Under the pieces are notes generated by a model. The model was not told the DNA's origin and made no database searches. It saw only the letters and a list, made by a program, of their open reading frames with translations. From positions 1,055,261 to 1,119,260 of the forward strand of contig CM034611.1 of NCBI GenBank assembly GCA_020091685.1: 64,000 bases of DNA, in the 5' to 3' direction. The position numbers were made by a program, and so were the translations under genes. This DNA is from Lutjanus erythropterus (lineage: Eukaryota; Chordata; Actinopteri; Lutjaniformes; Lutjanidae). Below are positions 12,464 through 23,189 of this stretch, one piece after another (position 1 is the stretch's first letter; every line of letters starts with the position of its first letter).

Positions 12464-12747
12464 CTGGGAGGTAAAACAGAAACACTGACTGAGCTCAGGA
12501 CACAGAACCAGAAACCAGTTTGATCTGGTTACTCTGGCTACTAGATGTTGCTCTAAAATGAGTTTTTGTCAGAGTATTAATGATATTGTTGAAATGTAGT
12601 GTACTCCCCAGTGAGAGACAGAGAAGGGGAGTATGGTTCGTGTTGACGTGTACAGAAAATGTAATTTGATCCTGAAGCCTAGTGTTACTGTGCAGCTGGA
12701 AAAACATCACCAACAAACACTGAAAGAGTCAGAATCATTTCTCTTAC

Positions 12748-12894
12748 TGTGAGTCTGAGGGTTCAGGTTCATTACTGAAGAATGGAGGATGATCTTTGGA
12801 CCAGTCACTCTTCATAGACAGACAGCTGGACACTGGAGACTCTGCTCTGTCCTCGTCTTCATCTGTCCTCTTCATCTTCTGGACTTCAGTCAGT
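12748..12894 (-). CDS. NLR N-terminal exon, copy A (open)
   Basis: 147 nt (49 codons) between cctcccag and GTAAGAG. It carries the same EDRAESPVSSCLSMKSDW core and a PPFFSNEPEP tail. It is the first recognisable coding exon of the NLR. The true start codon may lie here (Lys-Met-Lys-Arg) or further upstream. Confidence 0.55.
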
Positions 12895-12899
12895 CTGGG

Positions 12900-15809
12900 A
12901 GGTAAAACAGTGACACTGACTGTGAGATCACAAAGAATCAGGGAAGAAGTTTGATCTATTAGTGTGTCTGCAGGTGTAACAGGTGTGGGACAGACATGAC
13001 AGAGGACAACATGTGGACTATTTTCTGGCATTTATTGGCTCCTGCAGAAGATATAAAACATATTTAAACTTCTGGACTCTTATCTGCACTTCTGCCCCCT
13101 GATGGAAAACAGCACTGAGTGTTTCCATGTTTTTTCTCAGTGTGCAAATCAATTCATTATCTTAACATTACATCACATTTTTAAATCATTTTACACATCA
13201 GTCTGTCAAGTGATATGAAAAGTTACCAGAAAACATTTAACAAACAGCATATTTCAACAGCAAATATCCTCAAAATCATGAAAAACTACATTCAAGAGGG
13301 AAAATGATGCCACCTTGTGGCTGAAATACAACAGTACATGAAGTGGAGTGACTTAACAGAAACAACAACATTTATAACTTCAACTTTATAACAGCTGCTC
13401 AGATCTGAGGAGCTCTGCAGAGGAGGGTCTGCAGCAGACTGGAGCTTCTGGAGGAAAAGACACCAGAGTCACTGTGATGCAGCTACTTTACTGTCAGAGT
13501 TTCTCAGAGTGAATGTTTCAAACTTTTGGGATTAAAAAGATTTATCTTCACTTCTGCTTCAAACTTCTGCAGCAGCAACAAAGAAATCAAGGAGCACTTA
13601 GACCAATCAGAGGAGAGCTCAGAGTTTGGTTTTGAAACTTTGAGATGAAAAAGTGGATTTATTTTTCCTCCTGCCTCTCAGCTCCTCTGCAGCAGTGCTT
13701 CATGAAACAATCGGCTCGTTTGAGATGAACTGCGCCTCGCCTGGAGAGTAGAGAAGAGATCAGGCGCAGCAAAGGTGGAGACAAAAGCTGCAGTTAAGTT
13801 GGACAGTTTCCAGCAGACTTTAGAGAACATACAGGAAGAGACACTAACATCCTGTTAGATCACCTGTAGGTTACCTGAAGTCTGCAGACCACGTTCACAG
13901 CTGAAGTAATAAAGTTTGTTCTTGATCACTGATTTTAGTTGAAACAGATCCCAATTCTGTTACATGGACCATCTGTTCTTTTATCTGCCTTGTAAAACAC
14001 TTTGAAAGGTTCTTTTATAAGTCTTGTTGACAGATTAAAACTTAATTGCACAATATCAGATTAATATAATTCATATATCCAGCATTAAATATTACAATTA
14101 CAGAGAAAATTTGTATTTTATACAACGCATGGTGTTTGCTGTCAAATTTAAGAGCCAATCAGAACCTGCCAGCTCATTGATCAGGTGACAGTCAGGTGTT
14201 TGCAGCGCTGGTTCTGAAAACTGCCTCCATCTCTTCAGGTTATTGTTGCTCACGTGTGATTCTGCTTCATCTCTAATGCACCGAGTGACACACAGTTACT
14301 GACACTGTGCTTTTGTTCGGACATTTCTGGCCGCGAGTCAAACCTTGTTGCTGCTGAGTTTCATTTTCATGACCGCTTATATCATGAAACCATGTTGAGG
14401 CTCCTTTTCTCCCTAAAACAAGCGAGTGTTGTGATTCTGAGCTCATGTGAGCAGGAGAGCAGAGAGAAAGACGATTTGAAAAGTCTCTTTATGTTCACAT
14501 CTCAGTTCTTCTGTCTCTTCACACTGAATCTTGATGTTTTTAAATGTAGTTTCTCTCCTCTGTCCGTGTTTTATTACACACAGCTGATGTCTGTTGGTCT
14601 GTGCTCGCTCACGATCACCTCCGGAAACTGTTGCGCGCTCATGAAGCGCGTGCTGCTGGTGTGGTGGGAGGAGCTCAGGACGAGAAAACGAAACCAAACT
14701 CAGATGAGACTCAAAAATTCTACTGCAGCTTTAACAAAGAAAAACACACACCTGCAGAAAGACATGAAACATATCTAAAGTTTTCTGAACTCTCCCATCT
14801 GCACTTCTGCCCCTAAACATGTTAAATCATATTTTTACTGCTTTGGTCACATGACACGGAGCGACTTCCGCAAAACTAAACACGTCTATAAAACTTAAAT
14901 TAGCGGTAAAAACAACAAAATGATTGATTATATAACAACACTTTACAGTAAACAACATTCACTAAAGGTCTCAACATAAATGACTCAATTTCCAGAGAAA
15001 ACAATAAAATATAATGGCAGCAGTTTGACACACAACTTGAGAGCAAAACTTACCGTCAGTGACGCAAAATGGAACTGAGGGGGAAGAGGGAGGAGCTACG
15101 GAAGCCCTACAGGGAAAAAATAATTAAATAAAATAATTAATAGAGATAAAATTCACAAACACTCAAAATAATTGAATAAAATGACAAATACATTTCATAA
15201 AGACAATTTGGAATCAATAATTAATAAAGTGCATTTTAACTCTGTTACACAAGTAAACCTGCTAAACATAGAGCACAGAGGAAGAGGTTTTTAAAAGTCT
15301 GTGTTTTCAGCTCTCACTGCTTTCGATTTTGAATGAATCTGTCGCTGTTTGTACTTTTCAAAGTGTCACATGATCACTTTCACCTGCAGAGGAGTTTTGT
15401 CATGATAAAAACTTTTAGATAACAAAATATCAAGAGGCTTTTATTGTGAAGAATTTATAGGAAGTAAAATCTAACATCTTTCAGCTGCTGGACTAAATAC
15501 ATGCACTTAATAAACTCTCCTTCAAGTGAGAACAAAGTCCACTGTGCTGCTGCAGCATCGAGTCAAACCGAGTTACTCAACACGTTTGAACAAAAGAGAT
15601 GAGCCTCCTTTACCTCCACTGAAAAAAGTCCAGATGTCATGTTTACAATCCTGCTGATCACAGAAAATAACCTGACCTGCTGCATTAACACTCAAAAATG
15701 GAGTCTGAGTTCACCAACTGAACTCTTCAGCTTCAGGTTCCCTCCCTGAACCTGGATCACCTGGTGAGTGAGGCTCCACCCCACTTCATTTTCAGGCAAT
15801 CATTAGCTT

Positions 15810-15844
<35 letters not shown>

Positions 15845-16330
15845 GCTCACACAGGTCAACTGTTTACTCTCTCCTCTCTCCTGGCTTGAATAGATCACGT
15901 AAAATCACGTAAAGTTACAATTAAAATGCTTTAACCTCCATTATCTATATCTGGAGTCCTGAATGAGTCTTCTGATCATCTCGACATGATCTCGCTCAAA
16001 GTTAGGACAAAATATGGAAACCACACATTACTCTTTAAAGTAGAAAACCATGAATTTATTTAAATAAAGTAAATCAGTACACAAGGCAGTTAATCAGTGA
16101 TGTTTGCAGTGTGTTGCTGTGTGAATGTGTTTGGTGTGAGACAACACAAACTAAATAACTTTTTTGATTCCCCACATCAGCATCATGTTCTGTCAGGTGT
16201 GTGACAGTAGTATTACTGGAGAACTTTGAATAAACTCAACCAGCTGTTTACATTTATTTCCATCGAAATGTCCAAACAGTGTATTTAACTTTTCAAGAGT
16301 TTCTGAATTTTAGAGTCGTAGTTGCAACAA
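12900..16330. other. NLR upstream / intergenic region
   Basis: No convincing coding exon. A GTAAGT donor on the minus strand at 15053-15048, preceded by CACTGACG, could end a 5' non-coding exon of the NLR. A related pair of ~65-bp sequences lies at 13038-13105 and 14753-14817. A (TG)15 array lies at 15811-15841. Open frames around 14400-14800 have no family features. Confidence 0.35.
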
Positions 16331-16339
16331 GCCTTCACT

Positions 16340-16575
16340 TCACATTCTCTTCAACAATTTTCTGCCTTTTTGGGGATATTTTACAGATAGGTTTTGAGTT
16401 TCTTCTGAATATTTTAGGAATATCTTTCTGCCTCTTTTATATTTTACTAATATTCTTCTGCATTTTTGTATATTTGCTGAATATTTTTTGCCTTTTTTGA
16501 ATGTTATAATTTTTTATGCCTTTTTGAGATATTTTACTTTTTTTCTGCCTTTTTTGGAATATTTCACAATTATTT
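16340..16575. repeat. T-rich ~35-bp degenerate tandem repeat
   Basis: Six or so units of the form TTCTGCCTTTTT...ATATTTTAC repeat with drift. Short Phe/Leu/Ile-rich open frames arise from it. Confidence 0.55.
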
Positions 16576-16971
16576 CTCTTACTAACTGCCCAGGTGATTC
16601 AGATCTGCACTCTTCCACCAGCTTTAATGAAAACGGGACATAATCCTGCTGAGAAACAAACAGCAGCAAAAACAAAACCACCTCCATGGATGTAATAATG
16701 CATCATTATTAACTTAAGTTTAAACTCAGCTTTTCCCCAGTAGTTAGTACCAAATTACACAACTCTTTCCAGAAAACTAAATTATAGCCCTGTAAAATAA
16801 AATTACAAAAGCAATTTATTATCTGAAAATACATTTTTTACAGTTCTGACGTCTGTAAACGACTCATCAACCTCTAAAACTACCTGAATAAATGAAGTGA
16901 CAGAGCAGCAGAGTAAAGAAAGACAAAACCAAGGACAGCATTTGATTCACACACCTTTCCTTAATATAATC

Positions 16972-16977
16972 TTTATT
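16972..16977 (-). terminator. rreb1: Candidate distal poly(A) signal of rreb1
   Basis: On the minus strand AATAAA lies here, with an AATAAG just upstream, at the far end of a ~5.6-kb stretch without genes. It would end a long 3' UTR. This is inferred from position only. Confidence 0.35.
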
Positions 16978-17911
16978 GCTTTTTCTTATTGGGTTGAATA
17001 CAGAACAGGTTTACATCTCTTGACTTTGTGAAACACTGTCATGTTTTACTAACAGCAGGAGGAGGAGGAGGAAGAGGAGGAGGAGGAGGAGGAGGACAGA
17101 TGAAGGGAAGGAAGGAAAGATGGAAACACAACCACGGAATGATTGTGTGTTAATGCTTTCTGATTGAGGTCCAGCATCTGTGTGTGTGTTTGTGTTCGAG
17201 GAGGTTTGAAACCTCGTCTCTGACGTTCCCTTTGACCTCTGACCAGGACAGGAAGTTTAACACACGAGGAGTTAAACCGAGACAGAAAACAGAGAAAGGG
17301 TTGAACCAAAATGTCCGACTGAAGGGGGAAACGGAGCAAAAATGTCAACAATATTCTGGCTTTAAAGCACCAAAATCCAACGACATCTTTTATCTGTTAG
17401 GGGATGACGAGTTCACAGTCAAGTGCTAAATGTAGTGATTGACAGTTCTGAATCATTATTAAAAAAAAAAAATAGACAAAATAATCAGGACTTGGAAAGA
17501 ACAAGTTGCAACTCAGGAAATAAGAACATGAAGCATTTTGAATAATGGATTTGTGAAAGACCCTGAGAGCGAGATTATATATATTTTTATATTTATATAT
17601 ATGTGTGTTGCGCGAGAAGAGATGGAGAAAGAAGAAATCATCCATAATTGAACAAATTAGATTAACATGCAAAAAAACCTAACCTAAAACTCACCCTTTA
17701 ACTGAACACAATGGATTTTCACAGTTTTATACGCATTTAATATGTCATAGAGAAAAAAAATAAACACAACAAAAATCATTTCTCAGCCAAACTAAAAATA
17801 AACAACAACAGAACAAAGAGACCCAGACAGTCTGTTCTCAACTCATATACAGGAGATCTACATAAAGCTTTTGGATTCAGAGGGATTCTTATTGCTAGTC
17901 CGAGTCGCACC

Positions 17912-17940
17912 CCGGCCCGCCGCGCCCTACGGCGAGCCGG
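17912..17940. other. GC-rich stem-loop
   Basis: CCGGC-C-CGCCG, a 7-nt loop, then CGGCG-A-GCCGG form a ten-pair stem with one mismatch. It stands out as a GC island in AT-rich surroundings and would fold in RNA from either strand. Confidence 0.6.
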
Positions 17941-18131
17941 TTAGTCCACAAACACAAACCATCAGTTCCTCACAACAGTTCTGCAGCATAAATGTGATAT
18001 TTTTAATACATGGCTTCTTCTCAAGTCATCGTAGAAACTAACTCGCACAAACACACACCTGGGCTCCAAATAAATACGTTTAAAAACAGTCCATGTGCAT
18101 TCGAATGGAAGTCCAGTATTCATATGGCCGT

Positions 18132-18132
<1 letters not shown>

Positions 18133-18196
<64 letters not shown>
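18133..18196. repeat. (CA)32 microsatellite in the rreb1 3' region
   Basis: Perfect dinucleotide array. In a minus-strand transcript it would be a UG repeat. Confidence 0.95.
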
Positions 18197-18199
<3 letters not shown>

Positions 18200-18582
18200 A
18201 GACATACATTAACGCATATTCCCGAGGGAGAGGGATGCACAGACAGAGCTAACAAAACATAAAACAGTTGAGAGGGAGAGAAAGAGAGAGTTTCTTCACG
18301 TACGGAATTTAAAAAAACACACCAAAAGTCTAAAGATTTCATACTTTAAATTAATTCAAAATTAGGACTCAGTGTCTCATTATTCTGTGTTGTAATAGTT
18401 AAAGGAACGGGCCTTCTTTAGCAGGTTAGCCGTTCAGTGATTGGCTGCTTTCACCAGCAGATGTCAGCACTGGAACAGATTCTAGTTTAAGGATTCAGGA
18501 TTAATCTTTGCTATTTTTGTCATGTAAATTAAAGGTGGTCAGGAGTGTAAAGGGGACACAAAACTTTGTTCATTTGTTGTAA

Positions 18583-18899
18583 GGCTGGGAAATATAACAT
18601 TATTATATCAATATCATGATATGAGACTTGATATAGTCTTAGATTATAGACATTATATGGTGATATGTCTTTCACAGATTTTAAAGGCTGCATTACAGTA
18701 AAAATATGTAATTCTCTGAACTTACCACTGTTTTATTATTTCAGTCATTATATCCACATTACTGATGATTATTTACTAAGAATCTGATTGTGTTGGTTAT
18801 TTTGTTAAAGCACCAATCATCATCCCTACAATACTGTCACAGTATTGATAAATATCAAAGTGCTTCATCAAAAATATCATATTTGATTTTGCCCAGCCA
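18583..18899. mobile_element. Short MITE with GGCTGGG termini
   Basis: The left end GGCTGGGAAATAT is mirrored by the right end TTTTGCCCAGCC over about 317 bp. The AT-rich interior includes ATCATGATAT. There is no coding sequence. Similar small non-autonomous DNA elements are common in fish genomes. Confidence 0.55.
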
Positions 18900-20314
18900 T
18901 AATTTGCCATAATCAGTGCATTCGCTCGAGTAAATCTGTGCAAACTGTTCGCTTCAGGTTAAACTTTAGCAGACATGCAACAAGATCTTTTTGAAAGAAC
19001 AGAGTCGCAGAGTCCAACATGGAGGACCCTGTTGTAACTTTGCAACCTTCCTCAGTGCTGATGTAGAGGGTTCTGCAAAAGCCACATGGTTTGTGAGTAA
19101 TCATGAGTCAGGAAACAATGGTACAAAACCTAAAACCAGCTCTGTTCCAGTTCAAGCAACAAACTGTGGACCGGAGCATTTCCACCAAACATAAACTGGT
19201 TCTTGAACTTTAGCTTTTTTGGTGTAAAGGGCCTTGTGTGAACTTGTAGTCCCATTAGCAACCAAGCTAAAGAACAATAGTTAGCTAGTTGCTGACCAAC
19301 CCACAGTATTCCAAACATGACACCCAACAAAAGCAGCACTTTCATTTTAATCAACTAAGTAATTTATACATTTAAACCTTGGTTCCTCCATAGTTGTACC
19401 ATTGCCTTTTGGTGCTGACATTAGATCATCCATTTGTTCACATTGATCAAAAAACGAAAGCCTTTAGGTGCGATGGGAGTTGACTTCTGAGAGTCTATGC
19501 GTCTATTTGGACTCAACAGAACTCATTAAAGGCTCGCTGCGGTGCAAAAATTGGTATTTCATCCTGAATTTAAGGATATCAGTCTTCAAACACCACCATG
19601 TGTGTGCTTGGACTCAAAACTTTACACTTGCGGAGTCCTGAACCTCTGTCAGATTCACATCATAGACTCATATCAAGTCCTTTGCGCTCTCCAGGCCTTA
19701 ACTGATTTCATATCAGGACTTAATCTGGTTTTTAAAACATATGTTAGGGTTGGCCAGAGATCTAAAGTTCAAGCGTGACGAATGAAAGTCAAGAAAACTC
19801 TCTCCCCCTCTTTCTCTCTTGATTGTGTCGCGATATTCCACTGTAGTAGTACTAGTAGTAGAAGTAGTAGTAGTAGTTTTGGAAGTTGTTAGTGCCAGTT
19901 GACAGCAGCGTCCAGTCAGTCGGACAGTCAGTCCAGTTGTGGTTGTTCTCGCTTCTTTTTGACTGACTCAATGACTGACCATCGTTGCCTTACAGTTCCG
20001 TTATGAGCCGCTGAGGTTCGATTCGTTTTGATTATGAGGTTGTTTTATATTTAAAAAAAAAAACAGACAAAAATATACAAGAAGAAAAATTAGCTATATT
20101 CATCTTCACACGAAAAATAAAATACACATACACACTACCCGTCCGCTCTGGTCACGATATCAGGATCAGTAAGTGATCTGGATTTCACCGCCCTTTTCTG
20201 TGATGGAAATGTCCGGTTAGGTTGGAGCAAGGGGGTGGAATTAGCCCTTTTACTTGTGTTTGTTTGTGTGTGCAGCAGGGTAATACAGTTCACTCACACA
20301 CCCCCAGCCTTCCT

Positions 20315-20366
20315 GTCCATCCGTCCATCCGTCCATCCATCCATCCGTCCATCCATCCGTCCATCT
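20315..20366. repeat. CCATCCGT/CCAT array
   Basis: Tandem 4- and 8-bp units with alternating CCAT and CCGT. Confidence 0.85.
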
Positions 20367-22277
20367 CACCCTGTCATCTGCCTTCTTCTGGAAATCATAC
20401 TGAGGGATTTAGTTTTAAAAATCTGTTTTCTATTTGAAAATTACAACTGATTGTCCGTATCACCAAATTCAGAACCACATGTCCTCAGGTGTCTCATAAC
20501 CTCAGTGAAGACAAATCAACACAGAGTTTGACCGTTCAGCTTAGATGTTTCTATAAAAGACTGCTCAAGTATTACGTCTCGCAGAGAGGAACGTTTATTA
20601 GCTCTTCTGTTTGTCTCTGGACAGACTGGAACAGGAAAGAGGGACAAGTCCTCATAGGAGAAGACAAACAGTACTAAAGCGGTCCAGGGTCAACTCGAAA
20701 TACTAAGATAATACTGGAAGGAGACTAACTAAACCTGTGATCAGCTAGAAATGCTAACAACTGACTATGATGCAATGTGTTAGCTTGATTAACCTGCTTG
20801 GTCTGGTCAGTTAGCAGTAACCAGAGAAATGAACCAAATGAAGGCATTGCTCGCTTGGTTATCTTGTCTAGTCTGTAGTCTGTTTAGCCAATACAAGCTA
20901 ATAACGATAGCTAGCTAGCATTAGCCCTTTTATCAGCTTTGGTGAAGACTAAGCTAATGAGTAAGTGCTGTTTTTCTCAATTAGCCCTTACTAGTTCAAT
21001 TTTACACCTTTATCGATACTGAGTTAGCCATGGTTAGCTCTGTTTGGACCATTGTGCAAGCTCTACCAGTAACAACTTAAACATGTTAACCTTAGCTAGC
21101 TGTGTGAGGAGCCACACTAATGAGTTAACCCTGGCTAGCATTTAATTTGGCCCACAGTGGAAACCAGGCTAGCAAAGAATTAGCCCTGCTAGCCGTGTTT
21201 AGGAAGACATGGGATTTAAAGGGTTGCCTACAGAGCTGCTTAGCTGTTGTTTTATTGGTTGCAGTTAAAAAGCAAAGGTTGAGGTAAACTGAACCTGGGT
21301 CACATGTTAGCGGCGACATACATTAGCACACTGAAGGCTTTGTAATAAACTCTTCATGAACACTAGGGGCCAATGATGAGAGACAGGTGGGAGTCACACG
21401 CATTCACACACACACACAACGAAAAATGTTTTGATTTGTTCAGTTATAAAAAAAAATCCACAAAACACAAGAATTCCCCTCCCTACACCTAAATGTCACT
21501 GCTAATCACACACACGCAAAAAAACAGAAAATACTCTATCATCACGTGCCACATGTTCAACTCTCTGTACACACATGGAATCAACTGAGAATGATTATGA
21601 ATGAGAAAATTATTAACACACAAACCAACTCACAGGGAGGCTTCAAAGGGATCAATAGTGTGATGGATTTAAAAAAAAAAAACACGGAGAACACAAACTG
21701 ATCAACACTATTTCTGCCCTTTCAAGACTTCTATTTCACACAGAAATCTGGTGCGACTTTGACAAGTTTGTCAATGTTTTTGTGTGTTTTTTTGCAAGCC
21801 AGCCAGGAGAGACAGGGACCGGTGCGGAAGCGAGCCAAAAAAGGACGACGAAGTGCCGGCCTTTCTGTGGTTTCCAGTTACAAAAAAATGCTTCCTTTGT
21901 CACACAGTGAGAGACGACCACCAGTCTGTGGCATGAGGCGTCGTTTGCTGGTGAAACTGAGTCCGACCAGCCACGTTGGCAGCTGACCAGGCTCGATTTT
22001 ATCCAGAAATATCTAAACAGCTGGTTGAGCAGAAGTGGCTGGTGAATTTTGGAACACCAATAAAAATACATCAAGTTCTTCACCCTCACTGGTTCTCGCT
22101 CTCAGATCCAAAGCTGGTTCAAATCTTAAAACTGGATTGTTCAGTCTCTGCTGTGATTTAAATACAGAACGCAGACACCGACAGTCCTCAGTCTTTGTCT
22201 GTCTCTCTGCGTCTCCTAAGTTGATCATCAATTCTCAAACAGAATCTAGAACAATAATAAATCATAACTTTAATCTT

Positions 22278-22283
22278 TTTATT
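22278..22283 (-). terminator. rreb1: Candidate proximal poly(A) signal of rreb1
   Basis: AATAAA on the minus strand about 305 nt after the rreb1 stop codon. It would give a short 3' UTR. Confidence 0.45.
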
Positions 22284-22587
22284 GCTGAAATATAGATTCC
22301 CCGCACAAAAAATAGTAATGCAAATCATTGTCATCATAAAAAGCTATAAAAATTAGATCCATCCTCCGTAATAATGCAGATAAAGATATAGCAAAAAACA
22401 TCTCTTAGAAGTAGGACTAGTAGTAAGGCACTTCAAGAAAACGAGGTTTTCGTCTTTCTTTCCATCAAAAAAGTTTTCCGGGCTGGTTTTTGCATCATCA
22501 TCATCATCATCATCATCAATGGTGTAGCATCATTCCATCGTATGGCACTGTGGTGACGTTGGTTCAGACAGCCGTGGGAGTTTCCCC

Positions 22588-23189
22588 TCAATCCACCCCC
22601 ACCAGAGGAGGCTCTCCATTGGGTAGGATGTGCTCCAGAGGGGGCTTGGCGTGCATCTCCAGCAGCCCCTGGATGTAGCCTTCAGCAGGGGCAGCGGCTG
22701 CAGACTCCTCTGTCACAGAGCTGGAGGATGAGGGGGAGGGTTCTTTGGAGATGTTTGATTTCAGGTCGCTGGCTGAGGAGTCGTCGCTCTTTGTGTCAGT
22801 AGCTTGCTGGCTGGGAGTTGTGTCAGCATTTGCAGAGAGTTCCGTTTTTTCCTCAGCATGCGGTTCCTTGGTGGTTGGCGCTTCACCAGCTTTTTTTTCT
22901 TTCTCCAACGTGGCTGATTCCGCTCCCTCGCCCTCCTCGCCCTCCTCCTTTCCGTCCTCCTCCTCCAGCTCCTTGGCCCCCGCAGCACCACTGCCGCAAT
23001 CACTCTCGTTCTCTGAGGGTGGGCAGGTAGAGGTCGGGGTCGGCGTGTCTCCATCCTCGCTGGCGTCGTCGTTCCCTGCTGAGGCTCCATCGGCTCCGCG
23101 GGGCTTCAGGTGGATCCTTTGGTGGCGAACCAGGCTGTGCTTCAAAGTGAAAGTCCGCTCGCAGGTTTGACACTGGTAAGGCCGTTCAC
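22588..23189 (-). CDS. rreb1: rreb1 coding exon 18 (finger 16, stop)
   Basis: [20 protein letters not shown] finishes the paired C-terminal fingers. An acidic Glu/Ser-rich tail follows and ends [20 protein letters not shown] and a few residues before TGA at 22590-22588. Confidence 0.96.

Larger units (their letters stand above)
3900..12894 (-). pseudogene. Decayed teleost NLR-C receptor (RING-like, FISNA-NACHT, LRR, B30.2)
   Basis: Minus-strand modules occur in the order of fish NLRC3/NLRP12-like receptors: N-terminal acidic exons (12.9-12.1 kb), RING-like exon (11.0 kb), FISNA-NACHT exon (10.7-8.9 kb), three LRR exons (7.5, 5.9 and 5.0 kb) and a PRY-SPRY/B30.2 exon (4.2-3.9 kb). Intact members are cytosolic pattern-recognition ATPases with expanded, fast-evolving copies. 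Here the NACHT exon is cut into at least five frames, the P-loop is split, the RING exon has stops, and the B30.2 changes frame. Splice signals around the LRR and N-terminal exons remain recognisable. Many lesions are single-base losses. rreb1 next door is intact over 5.8 kb of coding sequence, which favours true decay over assembly error, although poor polishing of a multicopy family is possible. The family call is firm; pseudogene status is likely. Confidence 0.8.
16978..22587 (-). other. rreb1: Presumptive long 3' UTR / downstream region of rreb1
   Basis: No credible coding exon on either strand between the rreb1 stop and the distal AATAAA. The stretch holds a (CA)32 array (UG in the transcript), a GC-rich hairpin, a small palindromic transposon, (TAG)n at 19843-19877 and a CCAT/CCGT array. 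Whether it is transcribed as 3' UTR or is intergenic depends on which poly(A) signal is used. Confidence 0.4.

Noticed and set aside
14392-14778. 128-codon plus-strand frame
   Set aside because: No domain, no splice context, and mixed Cys/Phe/Lys composition typical of chance frames.
20015-20025. GGTTCGATTCG, close to a tRNA B box
   Set aside because: No A box at the right distance and no cloverleaf could be formed; the flanks do not pair.
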